From Methylorubrum populi (GTDB lineage: Bacteria > Pseudomonadota > Alphaproteobacteria > Rhizobiales > Beijerinckiaceae), in the NCBI GenBank assembly GCA_020741775.1, contig DYYG01000030.1, positions 1 through 64,000 on the forward strand: a stretch of DNA of 64,000 nucleotides. The letters are read 5' to 3'. The position numbers and the translations under genes were made by a program. Below are positions 53,459-63,277 of the stretch, piece after piece. The notes below the pieces were generated by a model. The model was not told where the DNA came from, searched no databases, and saw only the letters and a program-made list of their open reading frames with translations. Each line of letters starts with the position of its first letter. The stretch's first letter is position 1.

Positions 53459-54781
53459 TCAGCCGTAGCGCAGGGCCTGCACCGGATCGAGCCGGGCGGC
53501 GCGCCAGGAGGGATAGAGCGTCGCGGCCAGCGACAGCAGGATCGAGGTGATCACGATGATGACCACCTCGCTCGTGTTCATTTCGGCCGGGATCTCGGCG
53601 AGGAAGCGCACGGTCGGATCCCAGGCACCGGGAAACAGCGTGCGCTGGATCGGCTTGATGTTCAGGGTGAACAGCACACCGCCGATGAGCCCGATCGCCG
53701 TGCCGACGAGGCCGATCAGCGCCCCGTTGATGAGGAAGACCCGCATGATCGTGCCCGGGGTCGCCCCCATGGTGCGCAGGATCGCGATGTCCGACGACTT
53801 GTCGCGCACGAGCAGGATCAGGCCTGAGATGATGTTGAGGGTCGCCACGATCACGATGAGGTTGAGGATCAGGAACATCACGTTCCGCTCCACCTCCAGC
53901 GCACCGAAGAAGGTGCGGTTGGTCTGGCGCCAATCGGTCAGCAGCACCGGCCGCTCGGCCGCCATCTCCAGGGGCTCGCGCATCTCGCCGACCGTGTCGG
54001 CATCGTCGAGATAGATCTCGATCACGCTGACATCGCCGTCGCGGTTGAAGAAGGCCTGGGCCTCCGCCAGCGGCATGAAGGCCATGGTGCTGTCGAAATC
54101 CGTCACGCCGATCTCGAAGATCGCCTTGATGGTGTAGGCCTTGGTGCGCGGCGCCGTGCCGAAGGGCGTGCTCGCCCCCTTCGGCGTCGAGAGCGTCACC
54201 TGATCGCCGGCCTGGAGCCCAAGGGAATCGGCGAGCCGCTTGCCGAGCGCCACGCCCTGGCCGTCATCGAAGCCTTCGAGCGTGCCGCTCTTGATCGCGC
54301 CCGACACCGCCGGGATCTTGGGCAGGTCGGCGGCGCGCACGCCCCGCACCAGCACGCCGGAGCCGCCATAGGGCGAGGAGGCGAAGGCCTGCCCCTGCAC
54401 CATCGGCACCACCGCGCGCACGCCCGCGACCTTCTCCAGCCGGTCGGAGAGATCGACGTAATCGGTGAACAGCTTGTCGATCGGCGCGGCGAAGACGTGG
54501 CCGTTGAGCCCGATGATCTTGGAGCGCAGCTCTGAGCGGAAGCCGTTCATCACCGAGAGCACGATGATCAGGGTGGCCACGCCCACGGCGATGCCGAGCA
54601 CCGAGAACAGGGCCACCACCGAAACACCGCCGCCCCGGCGGCGGGCCCGGAGATAGCGCCCGGCGATCAGCCATTCGAAGCCGGCGAAGGGCGGTGTCGA
54701 GGCGGCGGCGCGGGCGTTCTTCACCCAGGCCAGGACGCCTGCCAGGCTGACGCCCCTTCCCTTGCCCAACGCGAGCGCCAT
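53459..54781 (-). CDS. lolC: Lipoprotein-releasing system permease LolC/LolE
   Basis: Membrane permease of the Lol complex, 440 residues, with four membrane segments and a large periplasmic domain between the first two (about 90-290). Family blocks: [20 protein letters not shown] at the N-terminus, [40 protein letters not shown] and [20 protein letters not shown]. Alphaproteobacteria have one permease for LolC and LolE, sometimes named LolF, which acts as a homodimer. It is 12 bases after proS on the same strand. Confidence 0.9.
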   Translation of the reverse strand: MALALGKGRGVSLAGVLAWVKNARAAASTPPFAGFEWLIAGRYLRARRRGGGVSVVALFSVLGIAVGVATLIIVLSVMNGFRSELRSKIIGLNGHVFAAPIDKLFTDYVDLSDRLEKVAGVRAVVPMVQGQAFASSPYGGSGVLVRGVRAADLPKIPAVSGAIKSGTLEGFDDGQGVALGKRLADSLGLQAGDQVTLSTPKGASTPFGTAPRTKAYTIKAIFEIGVTDFDSTMAFMPLAEAQAFFNRDGDVSVIEIYLDDADTVGEMREPLEMAAERPVLLTDWRQTNRTFFGALEVERNVMFLILNLIVIVATLNIISGLILLVRDKSSDIAILRTMGATPGTIMRVFLINGALIGLVGTAIGLIGGVLFTLNIKPIQRTLFPGAWDPTVRFLAEIPAEMNTSEVVIIVITSILLSLAATLYPSWRAARLDPVQALRYG

Positions 54782-54793
54782 CGGATCCTGTCC

Positions 54794-56119
54794 CTAGACG
54801 CGCCGAATGCGGGCGGGCAGGTCGACGGGATCGAGGGTCTCGCGCTCCCCGCTCGCCCGGCGCTTCAGCTCGACCTTGCCCTCGCCGAGCCCCTTCGGCC
54901 CGACGATGACCTGCCAGGGCAGGCCGATCAGGTCGGCGGTGGCGAACTTGGCGCCCGGCCGCTCGTCGCGGTCGTCGTAGAGCACCGAGAGGCCGGCGGT
55001 CTCGAGAGCCGCCTGGATCTCGGCGCAGGCCGTGTCACAGGCGGCATCGCCGACCTTGAGGTTGATGAGTGCCACGTCGAAGGGGGCGATGGCGTCGGGC
55101 CAGATGATGCCGGCCTCGTCGTGGCTCGCCTCGATGGTCGCCGCCACCAGCCGGCTCGGGCCAATGCCGTAGGAGCCCATATGGACCGGCCGCTCCTGAC
55201 CGTCGGGGCCGGTGACGGTCGCCTTCATCGGCTCGGAATACTTGGTGCCGAAATAGAAGATGTGGCCGACCTCGATGCCACGGGCGGAGAGGCGCGAGGC
55301 CTCCGGCACCTCGGCGAAGACCGCCTCGTCATGCATCTCGTCGGTGGCGGCGTAATGCGAGGTCCAGGCATCGACCACGCCCTGCAGGCCCGCCACGTCG
55401 TCGAAATCGACGGAGGGCGGCGGCACCGGCATGTCGAGATAGGCGCGGTCGCAGAAGACTTCGCTCTCGCCCGTCTTGGCCAGGATGATGAACTCGTGGC
55501 TGAGATCGCCGCCGATCGGTCCGGTATCGGCGCGCATCGGGATCGCCCTCAAGCCCAGCCTCTCGAAGGTACGCAGATAGGAGACGAAGACCTTGTTGTA
55601 GGAGTGGCGCGCGGCGGCCTGGTCGAGATCGAAGGAATAGCCGTCCTTCATCAGGAACTCGCGCGAGCGCATGGTGCCGAAGCGCGGCCGCACCTCGTCG
55701 CGGAACTTCCACGAGATCTGGTAGAGGTTCTTCGGCAGATCCTTGTAGGAGCGGGCGCTGGCGCGGAAGATCTCGGTGACGACTTCCTCGGCGGTCGGGC
55801 CATACAGCAGCTCGCGCTCGTGGCGATCCTTCAGCCGCAGCATCTCCTTGCCATAGGCCTCGTAGCGGCCCGACTCGCGCCAGAGATCGGCGGCCTGGAT
55901 CGTCGGCATCAGGATCTCGACGGCACCGGCGCGATCCTGCTCGGCGCGGATCACGTCGCAGACCTTGTTGAGGACACGCAGGCCCAGCGGCAGCCACGCG
56001 TAGATGCCGGCCGCCTCCTGGCGGATCATGCCGGCACGCAGCATCAGGCGGTGCGAGACGATCTCGGCTTCCTTGGGCGTCTCGCGCAGGATCGGCAGGA
56101 AATAGCGGGAGAGACGCAT
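54794..56119 (-). CDS. proS: Prolyl-tRNA synthetase
   Basis: Charges tRNA(Pro), 441 residues from ATG 56119, which begins [20 protein letters not shown]. This is the short bacterial ProS without the INS editing insertion, the form in alphaproteobacteria. Class II motifs are visible: [20 protein letters not shown], motif 2 around [17 protein letters not shown], and motif 3 [17 protein letters not shown]. The C-terminal anticodon domain follows. Loss of INS means Ala-tRNA(Pro) would need trans editing. The upstream frame extension to 56221 is rejected. Confidence 0.95.
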   Translation of the reverse strand: MRLSRYFLPILRETPKEAEIVSHRLMLRAGMIRQEAAGIYAWLPLGLRVLNKVCDVIRAEQDRAGAVEILMPTIQAADLWRESGRYEAYGKEMLRLKDRHERELLYGPTAEEVVTEIFRASARSYKDLPKNLYQISWKFRDEVRPRFGTMRSREFLMKDGYSFDLDQAAARHSYNKVFVSYLRTFERLGLRAIPMRADTGPIGGDLSHEFIILAKTGESEVFCDRAYLDMPVPPPSVDFDDVAGLQGVVDAWTSHYAATDEMHDEAVFAEVPEASRLSARGIEVGHIFYFGTKYSEPMKATVTGPDGQERPVHMGSYGIGPSRLVAATIEASHDEAGIIWPDAIAPFDVALINLKVGDAACDTACAEIQAALETAGLSVLYDDRDERPGAKFATADLIGLPWQVIVGPKGLGEGKVELKRRASGERETLDPVDLPARIRRV

Positions 56120-56343
56120 CGATCGACCTTGGAAGACGGCTGGCGCGGCCTGCGGCGGGAGGCCTAAAGCTGGAAGGCACACAACACATTGCGCCTGCAA
56201 AACACAAGCGCCGCGCGACAACAGGGCCGCCCCGCGGTGGCGAAACCGAGCCGGCGAAGCGGCTCAAGCGGCAGGGGCAGCGGGCGCGGAGGTCAGTTTG
56301 ACGCAAGGCTTGCAAAAAAGCGCCGCGAATCGTCTCCGCCCTG

Positions 56344-56372
56344 ATGACAAAGGGAAATGTTCTTCCTATAAG
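56344..56372 (+). promoter_or_regulatory. Promoter of the candidate small RNA
   Basis: ATGACA (56344-56349) and TATAAG (56367-56372) are spaced by exactly 17 bases. Transcription would start near 56379. Confidence 0.45.
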
Positions 56373-56378
56373 CAGCGC

Positions 56379-56527
56379 CGTGATGGTCGCAGCCCACGAG
56401 GCAGCGCACGGTCCGGGTCTTGGGAGGAACAATCAGCCACCGCGCCGTAAGCAATGCGCGAGATAAATCAGGCTGAAAAATACTTCGGTTTTCCAAAGCA
56501 AGGCCTCGTGCCTTGCTTTTTGTTTTT
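56379..56527 (+). ncRNA. Candidate small RNA of about 150 nt
   Basis: The segment from the predicted start to the hairpin with U run makes a transcript of about 150 bases that contains no good gene; a 27-codon frame from ATG 56383 lacks a ribosome-binding site. It includes an SD-like GGGAGGAACA at about 56409-56418. No family is recognised, and I could not match it to 6S or known alphaproteobacterial small RNAs. Confidence 0.4.
56495..56527 (+). terminator. Rho-independent terminator
   Basis: AAAGCAAGGC and GCCTTGCTTT form a perfect 10-bp stem over a 5-base loop, followed by TTGTTTTT. It is the only terminator in the window with a proper U tract, and the orientation is plus. Confidence 0.8.
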
Positions 56528-56539
56528 GGACTCTCCCCT

Positions 56540-56735
56540 CTCCGCGCTCCTTACGCGGCGGAAACGGTCAACGAAGCCTGCCCGCAAGGGAATTGCGTGC
56601 TCGAACCGGGCAGCGGATCCGCCTGTCATGAGCGGGATCACGGCACCGCCGACGGAAGCGACACAGAGCAGGCCGGCTTGCTGCGCCGTCCGTCCGCTCA
56701 GGTCCTCGATCGCTGAGGCGGAGCGGTGGAACCGC
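56540..56735 (-). pseudogene. C-terminal fragment of a sugar MFS permease (tentative)
   Basis: On the minus strand the frame reads DLSGRTAQQAGLLCVASVGG then AVIPLMTGGSAARFEHAIPL. This resembles the tenth-to-eleventh helix region of the FucP/GluP sugar permease group (LG..T...G.LL..A.VGGA..PL..G..AD). The Asp after SAA and the next helix are altered or lost, and there is no start codon or upstream part. It looks like a decaying remnant. The match is by eye only. Confidence 0.4.
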
Positions 56736-56756
56736 GACAGCGACGGTTCGGCGGGC

Positions 56757-57095
56757 TCACAACCGGGCGAGCGGGAAGATCAGCAGGGCGGCGAAGAACG
56801 CGATCCCGGCCACCACCGTCGTCACCAGCGCCTTCTCGCGCAGGCGCGGACTGGCCGGCGCCCCCGGATCCTGCCCCGGCACCAGCCGCTGCGGATCGGC
56901 CTCGGCGGCGTTGCCGATGGGAAGGATCGCGAACAGAAAGGTCCACCACAGGACGAAGTACAGCGCGAAGGCGCCGAACACGGTGAGGGCAAAGCCCTTC
57001 ACCGCGACGAACACCATGATGACCAGCAGCACCGCCACCGTCAGGATGGTCAGCGGCGTCGATGCGACGACGGCGCGAAGGGGCGAGGAGGTCAT
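56757..57095 (-). CDS. DUF1467 family membrane protein
   Basis: Protein of 112 residues with three membrane segments. The signature is FALYFVLWWTFLFAILPIGN, then a conserved soluble GQDPGAPASPRLREKAL and a last helix. DUF1467 proteins are widespread in alphaproteobacteria and lie between the epimerase and proS, as here. The function is unknown. Start ATG 57095. It is 145 bases downstream of the epimerase gene. Confidence 0.87.
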   Translation of the reverse strand: MTSSPLRAVVASTPLTILTVAVLLVIMVFVAVKGFALTVFGAFALYFVLWWTFLFAILPIGNAAEADPQRLVPGQDPGAPASPRLREKALVTTVVAGIAFFAALLIFPLARL

Positions 57096-57240
57096 CGTGT
57101 TCGACCGATTGGATGACGGAAAAAGGTCCCGGTGACTCTGTGTCGATCCGGGCGAGGTCGCGGCGGAGGAGTTTCATCACCTCGCCGTTCGCGATAACGG
57201 CGCGGATCGCCGCTTCCGTCATCGCGAAGGGGAACGAGCC

Positions 57241-57645
57241 TCAGACCTGCTCCAGCTCCACCAGGGTCCCCAAAAAGTCCTTGGGGTGGAGGAAGATCAC
57301 AGGCTTGCCGTGGGCGCCGATCTTCGGCTCGCCGGTGCCGAGGACGCGGGCGCCGGCAGCCTTCATCTTGTCGCGGGCGTCGATGATGTCCTCGACCTCG
57401 TAGCAGACATGGTGGATGCCGCCGGCCGGGTTCTTGTCGACGAAGCCCTGGATCGTCGAGTTCTCGCCGAGCGGCGACATCAGTTCGACCTTGCTGTTGG
57501 GCAGTTCGACGAACACCACCGTCACGCCGTGTTCCGGCTGCGGCAGCGGCTCGGTGACCTTGGCACCGAGGGTGTCACGATAGATCGCGGTGGCCGCGTC
57601 GAGATCCTTCACCGCGATGGCGACGTGGTTGAGCCGTCCGATCAT
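57241..57645 (-). CDS. epm: Methylmalonyl-CoA / ethylmalonyl-CoA epimerase
   Basis: Glyoxalase-fold epimerase of 134 residues from ATG 57645. It begins MIGRLNHVAIAVKDLDAATA and carries the metal ligands His (LNHVAI), His (GGIHHVCYEV) and Glu (LVELEQV). In Methylobacterium this enzyme (Epm) acts in the ethylmalonyl-CoA pathway of glyoxylate regeneration and in propionate metabolism. It is 118 bases downstream of rnj, on the same strand. Confidence 0.9.
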   Translation of the reverse strand: MIGRLNHVAIAVKDLDAATAIYRDTLGAKVTEPLPQPEHGVTVVFVELPNSKVELMSPLGENSTIQGFVDKNPAGGIHHVCYEVEDIIDARDKMKAAGARVLGTGEPKIGAHGKPVIFLHPKDFLGTLVELEQV

Positions 57646-57762
57646 TTTTCTGTCCTCCCTGCCCGATTCCGATCCCGTCCTTGCAAGCGGCAGCGAAGCC
57701 ATCCAACGGCGCGCTGGATGGCTTCGGCTTCGCCTCGCGAGGACGAGGCGCCTACGACCCTA

Positions 57763-59436
57763 TCACACCTCGACAACCTGCACGTGGCAGGCGGGCTTCT
57801 TGCCCCAGGCCTCGTTGACCGAGGAGCGGACGGCGCGGTCCACCGCGTTCTCCACCGCCTCCGAGTCCTTCATCTTGCCCCGTGACAGGCCGTTCAGGGT
57901 CCGGTTGACCGTGTCGACCACGGTGTCGAGCAGGGGCTCGCCGTCGCGTCCGCGATTGGGCAGGCCCATGATGTCGACCGCCGGCTCGCCGACCACCTCG
58001 CCGCGCTCGTCGATGGCGATGGCCACCGAAACGATGCCGGTCTGGGAGAGCTTGCGGCGCTCGGGGATCGCCCGGTCCTTGGCATCGATCAGGACGTTGC
58101 CGTCCTTGTAGAGGCGACCGGCGCGGACATGCTCGACGACCTCGGGCGTGCCGGGGGCGAGCCGCACCACCGCGCCGTTGCGGGCCTTCACCACCGCCTC
58201 GACGCCCTGCGAGCGGGCGAAGCGGGCATGTTCGTCGAGGTGCAGAGCCTCGCCGTGGACCGGCACGACCGCTTTCGGCCGGGTCCAGGAATACATCGCC
58301 ACCATCTCCTCACGACGGGGATGGCCGGAGACGTGGACGAGTTCGGTGCGGTCGGTGATGACCTCGATGCCGGCCTCGATCAGGTCGTTGATGATGGCGC
58401 CGACATCGCGCTCGTTGCCGGGGATGGCGCGGGAGGAGAAGATCACCCGGTCGCCGGCGGTGAGCGAGACGGCGGGGTGATCGCGGCGCGAGACCCGCGA
58501 CATGGCAGCCCGCGGCTCGCCCTGAGACCCCGTCAGCAGGCAGACCACCTTGTCACGGGGCAGGTGCGAGTAGGATTCCGCGCCGAGGAAGTCCGGCAGA
58601 CCGTCGAGATAGCCGCATTCGCGGGCCACATCGATCACCCGGTCCATGGCGCGGCCGACGGCGATGACCTGACGGCCGCAGGCCTGAGCCGCTTCCGCCA
58701 CCGCGCGGATGCGGGCGACATTGGAGGCGAAGGTGGTCACCGCCACACGATGCGGCGCCGCCTCGATCAGCTTCCTCAGGGTCGCGGAGACCTCGGCCTC
58801 GCTGGGGGAACGCCCCTCGCGCAGCACGTTGGTGGAATCGCAGATCAGCGCCAGGATGCCCTCGTCGCCGAGCGCCGTGAAGGCTTCGGGCGAGGTGGAG
58901 TCGCCGGCCACCGGCGTGTCGTCGAGCTTCCAGTCACCGGTATGGAGCACGAGGCCGTGCACGGTGCGGATCGCCACCGCGTTGGACTCGGGGATCGAGT
59001 GAGCCACAGGCACGAACTCGATCTCGAACGGGCCGACGGTGACGCGCTTGCCCGGCTTGACCTCGCGCAGGTCCACCTTGGGCGCGCCGGGCTCGGAGAG
59101 GCGGCGGGTCTCCAGCAGGTTCTTGGCGAAGCGCGTGGCGTAGACCGGCGCCTTGAGGCGCGGCCACAGTTCCGAGATCGCGCCGATATGGTCCTCGTGC
59201 GCGTGGGTGATGAAGATGCCGAGAAGGTCCTTCTTCCGCTCCTCGATGAAGCTGAGATCGGGATACATCAGGTCGATGCCGGGCAAGCCCTCCTCGCCCG
59301 CGAACCCCATCCCGCAATCGATCATGATCCATTTGCGCTGCTTCTCGGGTCCGATCCCGTAGAGGCCCGCATTCATGCCGATCTCGCCCACGCCGCCGAG
59401 CGGCACGAAGACGAGTTCGTCTTGCCGTGTCGTCAT
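57763..59436 (-). CDS. rnj: Ribonuclease J
   Basis: Metallo-beta-lactamase RNase with 5' exo- and endonuclease activity, 557 residues. It begins DELVFVPLGGVGEIGMNAGL. The zinc motif HAHEDH is at 78-83, and other parts are TGDWKLDDTP, the CPSF-like STNVLREGRSPSE, and NERDVGAIIND with HVSGHPRREE. It plays the part of the missing RNase E-type or supports it in rRNA maturation and mRNA decay in alphaproteobacteria. It follows birA by 19 bases and so may be in the nuo operon. Confidence 0.94.
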   Translation of the reverse strand: MTTRQDELVFVPLGGVGEIGMNAGLYGIGPEKQRKWIMIDCGMGFAGEEGLPGIDLMYPDLSFIEERKKDLLGIFITHAHEDHIGAISELWPRLKAPVYATRFAKNLLETRRLSEPGAPKVDLREVKPGKRVTVGPFEIEFVPVAHSIPESNAVAIRTVHGLVLHTGDWKLDDTPVAGDSTSPEAFTALGDEGILALICDSTNVLREGRSPSEAEVSATLRKLIEAAPHRVAVTTFASNVARIRAVAEAAQACGRQVIAVGRAMDRVIDVARECGYLDGLPDFLGAESYSHLPRDKVVCLLTGSQGEPRAAMSRVSRRDHPAVSLTAGDRVIFSSRAIPGNERDVGAIINDLIEAGIEVITDRTELVHVSGHPRREEMVAMYSWTRPKAVVPVHGEALHLDEHARFARSQGVEAVVKARNGAVVRLAPGTPEVVEHVRAGRLYKDGNVLIDAKDRAIPERRKLSQTGIVSVAIAIDERGEVVGEPAVDIMGLPNRGRDGEPLLDTVVDTVNRTLNGLSRGKMKDSEAVENAVDRAVRSSVNEAWGKKPACHVQVVEV

Positions 59437-59455
59437 CTTGTTCGTCTATCCAGTC

Positions 59456-60253
59456 TCAGACCGCCGTCGCGGCACTTCCGAAATGCACCTCGCCCGCCGT
59501 CACGGTTCGCCGTGTTCCGTCCGGGGCGAGGATTACGAGCCGCCCCCCCTCGTCGATCGTTTCGAACACGCCCGTCAGCGTGGCTTCGGCCATGCGAACC
59601 GACACGGGGGCGCCAACCCCCGCCGCGCGCTCCAGCCACCGCTGCCGGATCGTGGGAAATCCGCGCCCCTTGTTCCAGATCCGGACGGCTTCGACAAACC
59701 GTTCCGACAGGAATTCGAGCAGCATCGGCGCATCCGCCGCGGAAAAATCCGATAAAGCCGCCGCCGGGTAGGGCAAACCGTCAGGGGCAGCTCTGACATT
59801 GACGCCGAAGCCGACCACTACGGCCCGGCGACCGCCCGGCAGGGATTCGGCTTCCAAGAGGATTCCGGCGAGCTTCGCGCCCTCGACGAGGACGTCGTTG
59901 GGCCATTTCAGATGGATGTTCGTGGCAGAGGCGGCAATGCCCTGCGGCGACCGCGCATCGCGGATCGCGTCCACCAGGGCCACGCCGGCCACGAAACCGA
60001 GCGTCGCCACCATGTCCGGCGCGACGCCCGCCACCGGCATCAGCAGACTCGCGGCGAGATTGCCCTCCGGCGAAGTCCAGCCATTGCCACGCCGGCCCCG
60101 GCCCGCCTCCTGATGGCGGGCCGTCACCCAGAGCGGTCCGGCCTCACCGCTCCGGGCCAGCGCCAGAGCCTCGCTGTTGGTCGAATCGAGCCTGTCGTGG
60201 CTGTGCAGCCGGAAGCCCTCAGCCCTGGCCGCCTGACTCAGCCGGAACTGCAT
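59456..60253 (-). CDS. birA: Biotin-protein ligase (monofunctional)
   Basis: Attaches biotin to acetyl-CoA, propionyl-CoA and pyruvate carboxylases, 265 residues. The motif GRGRRGNGWTSPEGNL (usually GRGRxGRxW) and the catalytic Lys region HLKWPNDVLVEGAKLAGILL are clear, with a C-terminal SH3-like end. No N-terminal helix-turn-helix is present, so it cannot repress bio genes like E. coli BirA. ATG 60253 lies four bases after the nuoN stop, GGAG included, so it is cotranscribed. Confidence 0.93.
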   Translation of the reverse strand: MQFRLSQAARAEGFRLHSHDRLDSTNSEALALARSGEAGPLWVTARHQEAGRGRRGNGWTSPEGNLAASLLMPVAGVAPDMVATLGFVAGVALVDAIRDARSPQGIAASATNIHLKWPNDVLVEGAKLAGILLEAESLPGGRRAVVVGFGVNVRAAPDGLPYPAAALSDFSAADAPMLLEFLSERFVEAVRIWNKGRGFPTIRQRWLERAAGVGAPVSVRMAEATLTGVFETIDEGGRLVILAPDGTRRTVTAGEVHFGSAATAV

Positions 60254-60257
60254 CTCC

Positions 60258-61697
60258 TCAGAACAAAGCCTTGGCGGCGTCGCCCGCTGCCGCGATCAGC
60301 GGAGCCGGCACGAGGAAGAACAGCACCACGACGGCACTCGACACGCCGAGCACGATGGCCGAGCCCGGCGGGATCCGCTCGTAGGGCGCCTGCGCCTCGT
60401 CGAAATACATCACCTTGACGAGGCGGATGTAATAGAAGGCGCCGACCACGGAGGTGACCACGCCGACCACCGCCAGCGTCACCAGCCCGGCCTTGATGGC
60501 GGCGGCGAAGACGTAAAACTTGGCGAAGAACCCGGCCAAGGGCGGGATGCCGGCCAGCGAGAACATCATCGCGGCGAGGCAGAAGGCCAGCCAGGGATGG
60601 GTCCGCGAGAGGCCCGAGAGATCGTCGATCGTCTCGAACATCTTGTCCTTGCGGCGGAGCGAGAGCAGCACCGCGAAGGCGCCCAGCGTCATCGCGAGGT
60701 AGATGATCATGTAGATCACCACACCGCGGATGCCCTCCTCCGAGCCCGCCGCGAGGCCGATCAGCGCGTAGCCGACATTGCCGATGGAGGAATAGGCCAT
60801 CAGGCGCTTGATGTTGCGCTGGCCGATGGCGGCGAAGGAGCCCAGCGCCATCGAGGCGATCGACACGAACACGATGATCTGCTGCCAGACCGCCGTCACG
60901 TCCGGGAAGGCGCCGATGAAGACGCGCACCGTCATTGCCATGGCGGCGACCTTCGGCGCCGAGCCGAAAAAGGCGGTCACCGGGGTCGGAGAGCCCTCGT
61001 AGACGTCCGGCGTCCACATATGGAACGGCACCGCCGCAAGCTTGAAGGCAACGCCGGCCGCCACGAAGACGATGCCGAGCACGATGCCGAAGCTCGCCGG
61101 GCCGTTGAGCGCGGTGACGATGCCGGGGAAGGAGACCGTACCGGTGAAGCCGTAGACCAGCGACGAGCCGTAGAGCAGCATGCCGGAGGAGAGCGCGCCG
61201 AGCACGAAGTACTTGAGGCCGGCCTCCGTCGACTTCACGTCGTCGCGGTGGAAGGCGGCGATGACGTAGGCGGCGAGCGATTGCAGCTCCAGGCCGAGAT
61301 AGAGCGCGATCAGGTCGTTGGCCGAGGCCATCACCATCATGCCGATGGTGCAGAGCACGATCAGGATCGGGTACTCGAACCGGTCGATGCGCTCGCGCTG
61401 GAAATAGTCGCGCGAGAGCAGGATCGTGGCCGCCGAGCCGATCAGGATCAGTGCCTTCATCAGCCGCGCGAACGGATCGGCGATGAAGGCGCCGTTCAGC
61501 GTCGTCACCTGGCCCGTCTGCGAGACGACGAGGAAGAAGGTGAAGATCAGGAGGATCAGCGCGCCGACATTGACGCCCTCGGAGGAGCGCTCACCGCGCC
61601 ACGCGCCGTAGAGCACGAGCAGGAGCGCGCCGAGGCTCAGCACGATCTCCGGCAGGACCGGCGTGATCGCCGGCAGGACGGACTGGATCGGGGTCAT
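60258..61697 (-). CDS. nuoN: NADH-quinone oxidoreductase subunit N
   Basis: Antiporter-like membrane subunit of complex I, 479 residues and about fourteen helices. The conserved block [20 protein letters not shown] (with the key Glu) is complete, then [20 protein letters not shown], and the proton-path Lys region [20 protein letters not shown]. Its ATG overlaps the nuoM stop by four bases (ATGA), and birA is just downstream, so this is the last nuo gene of the operon. Confidence 0.95.
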   Translation of the reverse strand: MTPIQSVLPAITPVLPEIVLSLGALLLVLYGAWRGERSSEGVNVGALILLIFTFFLVVSQTGQVTTLNGAFIADPFARLMKALILIGSAATILLSRDYFQRERIDRFEYPILIVLCTIGMMVMASANDLIALYLGLELQSLAAYVIAAFHRDDVKSTEAGLKYFVLGALSSGMLLYGSSLVYGFTGTVSFPGIVTALNGPASFGIVLGIVFVAAGVAFKLAAVPFHMWTPDVYEGSPTPVTAFFGSAPKVAAMAMTVRVFIGAFPDVTAVWQQIIVFVSIASMALGSFAAIGQRNIKRLMAYSSIGNVGYALIGLAAGSEEGIRGVVIYMIIYLAMTLGAFAVLLSLRRKDKMFETIDDLSGLSRTHPWLAFCLAAMMFSLAGIPPLAGFFAKFYVFAAAIKAGLVTLAVVGVVTSVVGAFYYIRLVKVMYFDEAQAPYERIPPGSAIVLGVSSAVVVLFFLVPAPLIAAAGDAAKALF

Positions 61698-63277
61698 CGC
61701 GCGGCGGCCTCGACGGTTTTCTCGGAGTTGAGCCCGGCGGATTTCTCGGCCGCAGCGATACGGTCAGCCTCGGCGGCCGCCTCTGCGGACTGCGTGTTCG
61801 AGAGCGCCGCGCGCATGTTCTGCATCAGCGCCTCGGTGGAGGGCGCGAAGGTGTCGAGCACGGGGGCCGGGTGGACGCCGTACCAGATCGTCAGCGCGAC
61901 GAGCGGCGCGATGATGATCTTCTCACGGGTGTCGAGATCGAGGATGCCCTGAAGGTTGGGCTTCTCAAGCTTGCCGTAGATCACCCGGGCATAGAGCCAG
62001 AGGGCGTAGCCGGCCGAGAGGATGATCCCGAACACCGAGAAGAAGGCCACCGTCGGGTTGGCGCGGAAGGCGCCCATCATCGCCAGGAACTCGCCGACGA
62101 AGCCGGACGTGCCGGGCAGGCCGACATTGGCCATGGTGAACACCATCATCGCGGCGGCGTAGAGCGGCATCCGCTTCACCAGACCGCCATAGGCGGCGAT
62201 CTCACGGGTGTGCATCCGGTCATAGACGACACCGACGCAGAGGAAGAGCGCGCCGGAGACGATGCCGTGAGAGATCATCAGGAACAGCGCGCCCTGAATG
62301 CCCTGCTCGTTGAGGGTGAACAGGCCCAGCGTCACGAAGCCCATATGCGCCACCGACGAGTAGGCGATCAGCTTCTTGATATCGGTCTGCATCATCGCGG
62401 TGAGCGAGGTGAAGATGATCGCGATCACCGACAGGGCGAAGACGAGGGGCGCGAAATACTGGCTCGCATCCGGCAGCATCGGCAGCGAGATCCGGATGAA
62501 GCCGTAACCGCCCATCTTCAGCAGGATGCCGGCCAGGATCACCGAGCCCGCCGTCGGCGCCTCGACGTGGGCATCGGGGAGCCAGGTATGGACCGGCCAC
62601 ATCGGCATCTTCACCGCGAAGGAGGCGAAGAAGGCCAGCCAGAGCCAGTACTGCATACCCACGGGGAAGCGGTGCGCGAGCAGCGTCGGGATGTCGGTGG
62701 TGCCGGCCTCCCAGTACATCGCCATGATGGCGAGCAGCATCAGCACCGAGCCGAGCAGGGTGTAGAGGAAGAACTTGAAGCTCGCGTAGATGCGCCGCTT
62801 GCCACCCCAGATGCCGATGATGAGGAACATCGGGATCAGGCCGGCTTCGAAGAACAGGTAGAACAGCACCAGATCGAGGGCGCTGAACACGCCGATCATC
62901 GTCGTCTCGAGGACGAGGAAAGCGACGAAGTATTCCTTGACGCGGTTCTCGACCGAGAGCCACGACGCGCCGATGCAGAACGGCATCAGGAAGGTCGTCA
63001 GCAGGATCAGCGGCATCGAGAAGCCGTCGACGCCGAGCTTGAACCGGATCGTCTCGGCGACCCACGCATGGGTCTCGACCAGCTGGAAGCTCGGGCTCGC
63101 CACGTCGTAGCGGGCCCAGGCGACCAGGGAGAGCAGGAAGGTGACGATCGTGGTGATCAGCGCTGCCCAGCGGGCATTGCGCTTCACCGCCTCCGTCTCT
63201 TCGCCGAGGGTGAGGATGAAGGCGGCGCCCGCGAGCGGGACGATCAGGAGCCCGGAGAGAATGCCGAGGCCGAACAT
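61694..63277 (-). CDS. nuoM: NADH-quinone oxidoreductase subunit M
   Basis: Antiporter-like complex I subunit, 527 residues from ATG 63277, which shares a base with the nuoL stop (TGATG). Conserved blocks are [20 protein letters not shown] and [20 protein letters not shown] with the essential Glu, [20 protein letters not shown] and [14 protein letters not shown]. The C-terminus is longer than usual and ends in an Ala/Glu-rich tail (about 490-527, [18 protein letters not shown]), unlike E. coli NuoM. The frame to 63538 is shadow. Confidence 0.95.
   Translation of the reverse strand: MFGLGILSGLLIVPLAGAAFILTLGEETEAVKRNARWAALITTIVTFLLSLVAWARYDVASPSFQLVETHAWVAETIRFKLGVDGFSMPLILLTTFLMPFCIGASWLSVENRVKEYFVAFLVLETTMIGVFSALDLVLFYLFFEAGLIPMFLIIGIWGGKRRIYASFKFFLYTLLGSVLMLLAIMAMYWEAGTTDIPTLLAHRFPVGMQYWLWLAFFASFAVKMPMWPVHTWLPDAHVEAPTAGSVILAGILLKMGGYGFIRISLPMLPDASQYFAPLVFALSVIAIIFTSLTAMMQTDIKKLIAYSSVAHMGFVTLGLFTLNEQGIQGALFLMISHGIVSGALFLCVGVVYDRMHTREIAAYGGLVKRMPLYAAAMMVFTMANVGLPGTSGFVGEFLAMMGAFRANPTVAFFSVFGIILSAGYALWLYARVIYGKLEKPNLQGILDLDTREKIIIAPLVALTIWYGVHPAPVLDTFAPSTEALMQNMRAALSNTQSAEAAAEADRIAAAEKSAGLNSEKTVEAAAR

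Larger units (their letters stand above)
56120..56756. other. Gap with a candidate small RNA and a gene fragment
   Basis: The 637 bases between proS and the DUF1467 gene have no intact gene. They hold a candidate small RNA with promoter and terminator on the plus strand (56344-56527) and, on the minus strand, a likely transporter remnant (about 56540-56735). The rest is promoter sequence for proS. Confidence 0.5.

Noticed and set aside
56293..56496. 67-residue minus-strand frame in the proS gap
   Set aside because: No clear ribosome-binding site or family. The plus-strand small RNA explains the region better.
57096..57222. Short minus-strand frame between the epimerase and DUF1467 genes (MTEAAIRAVIANGE start)
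   Set aside because: It continues into shadow of the DUF1467 gene and has no support as a separate gene.
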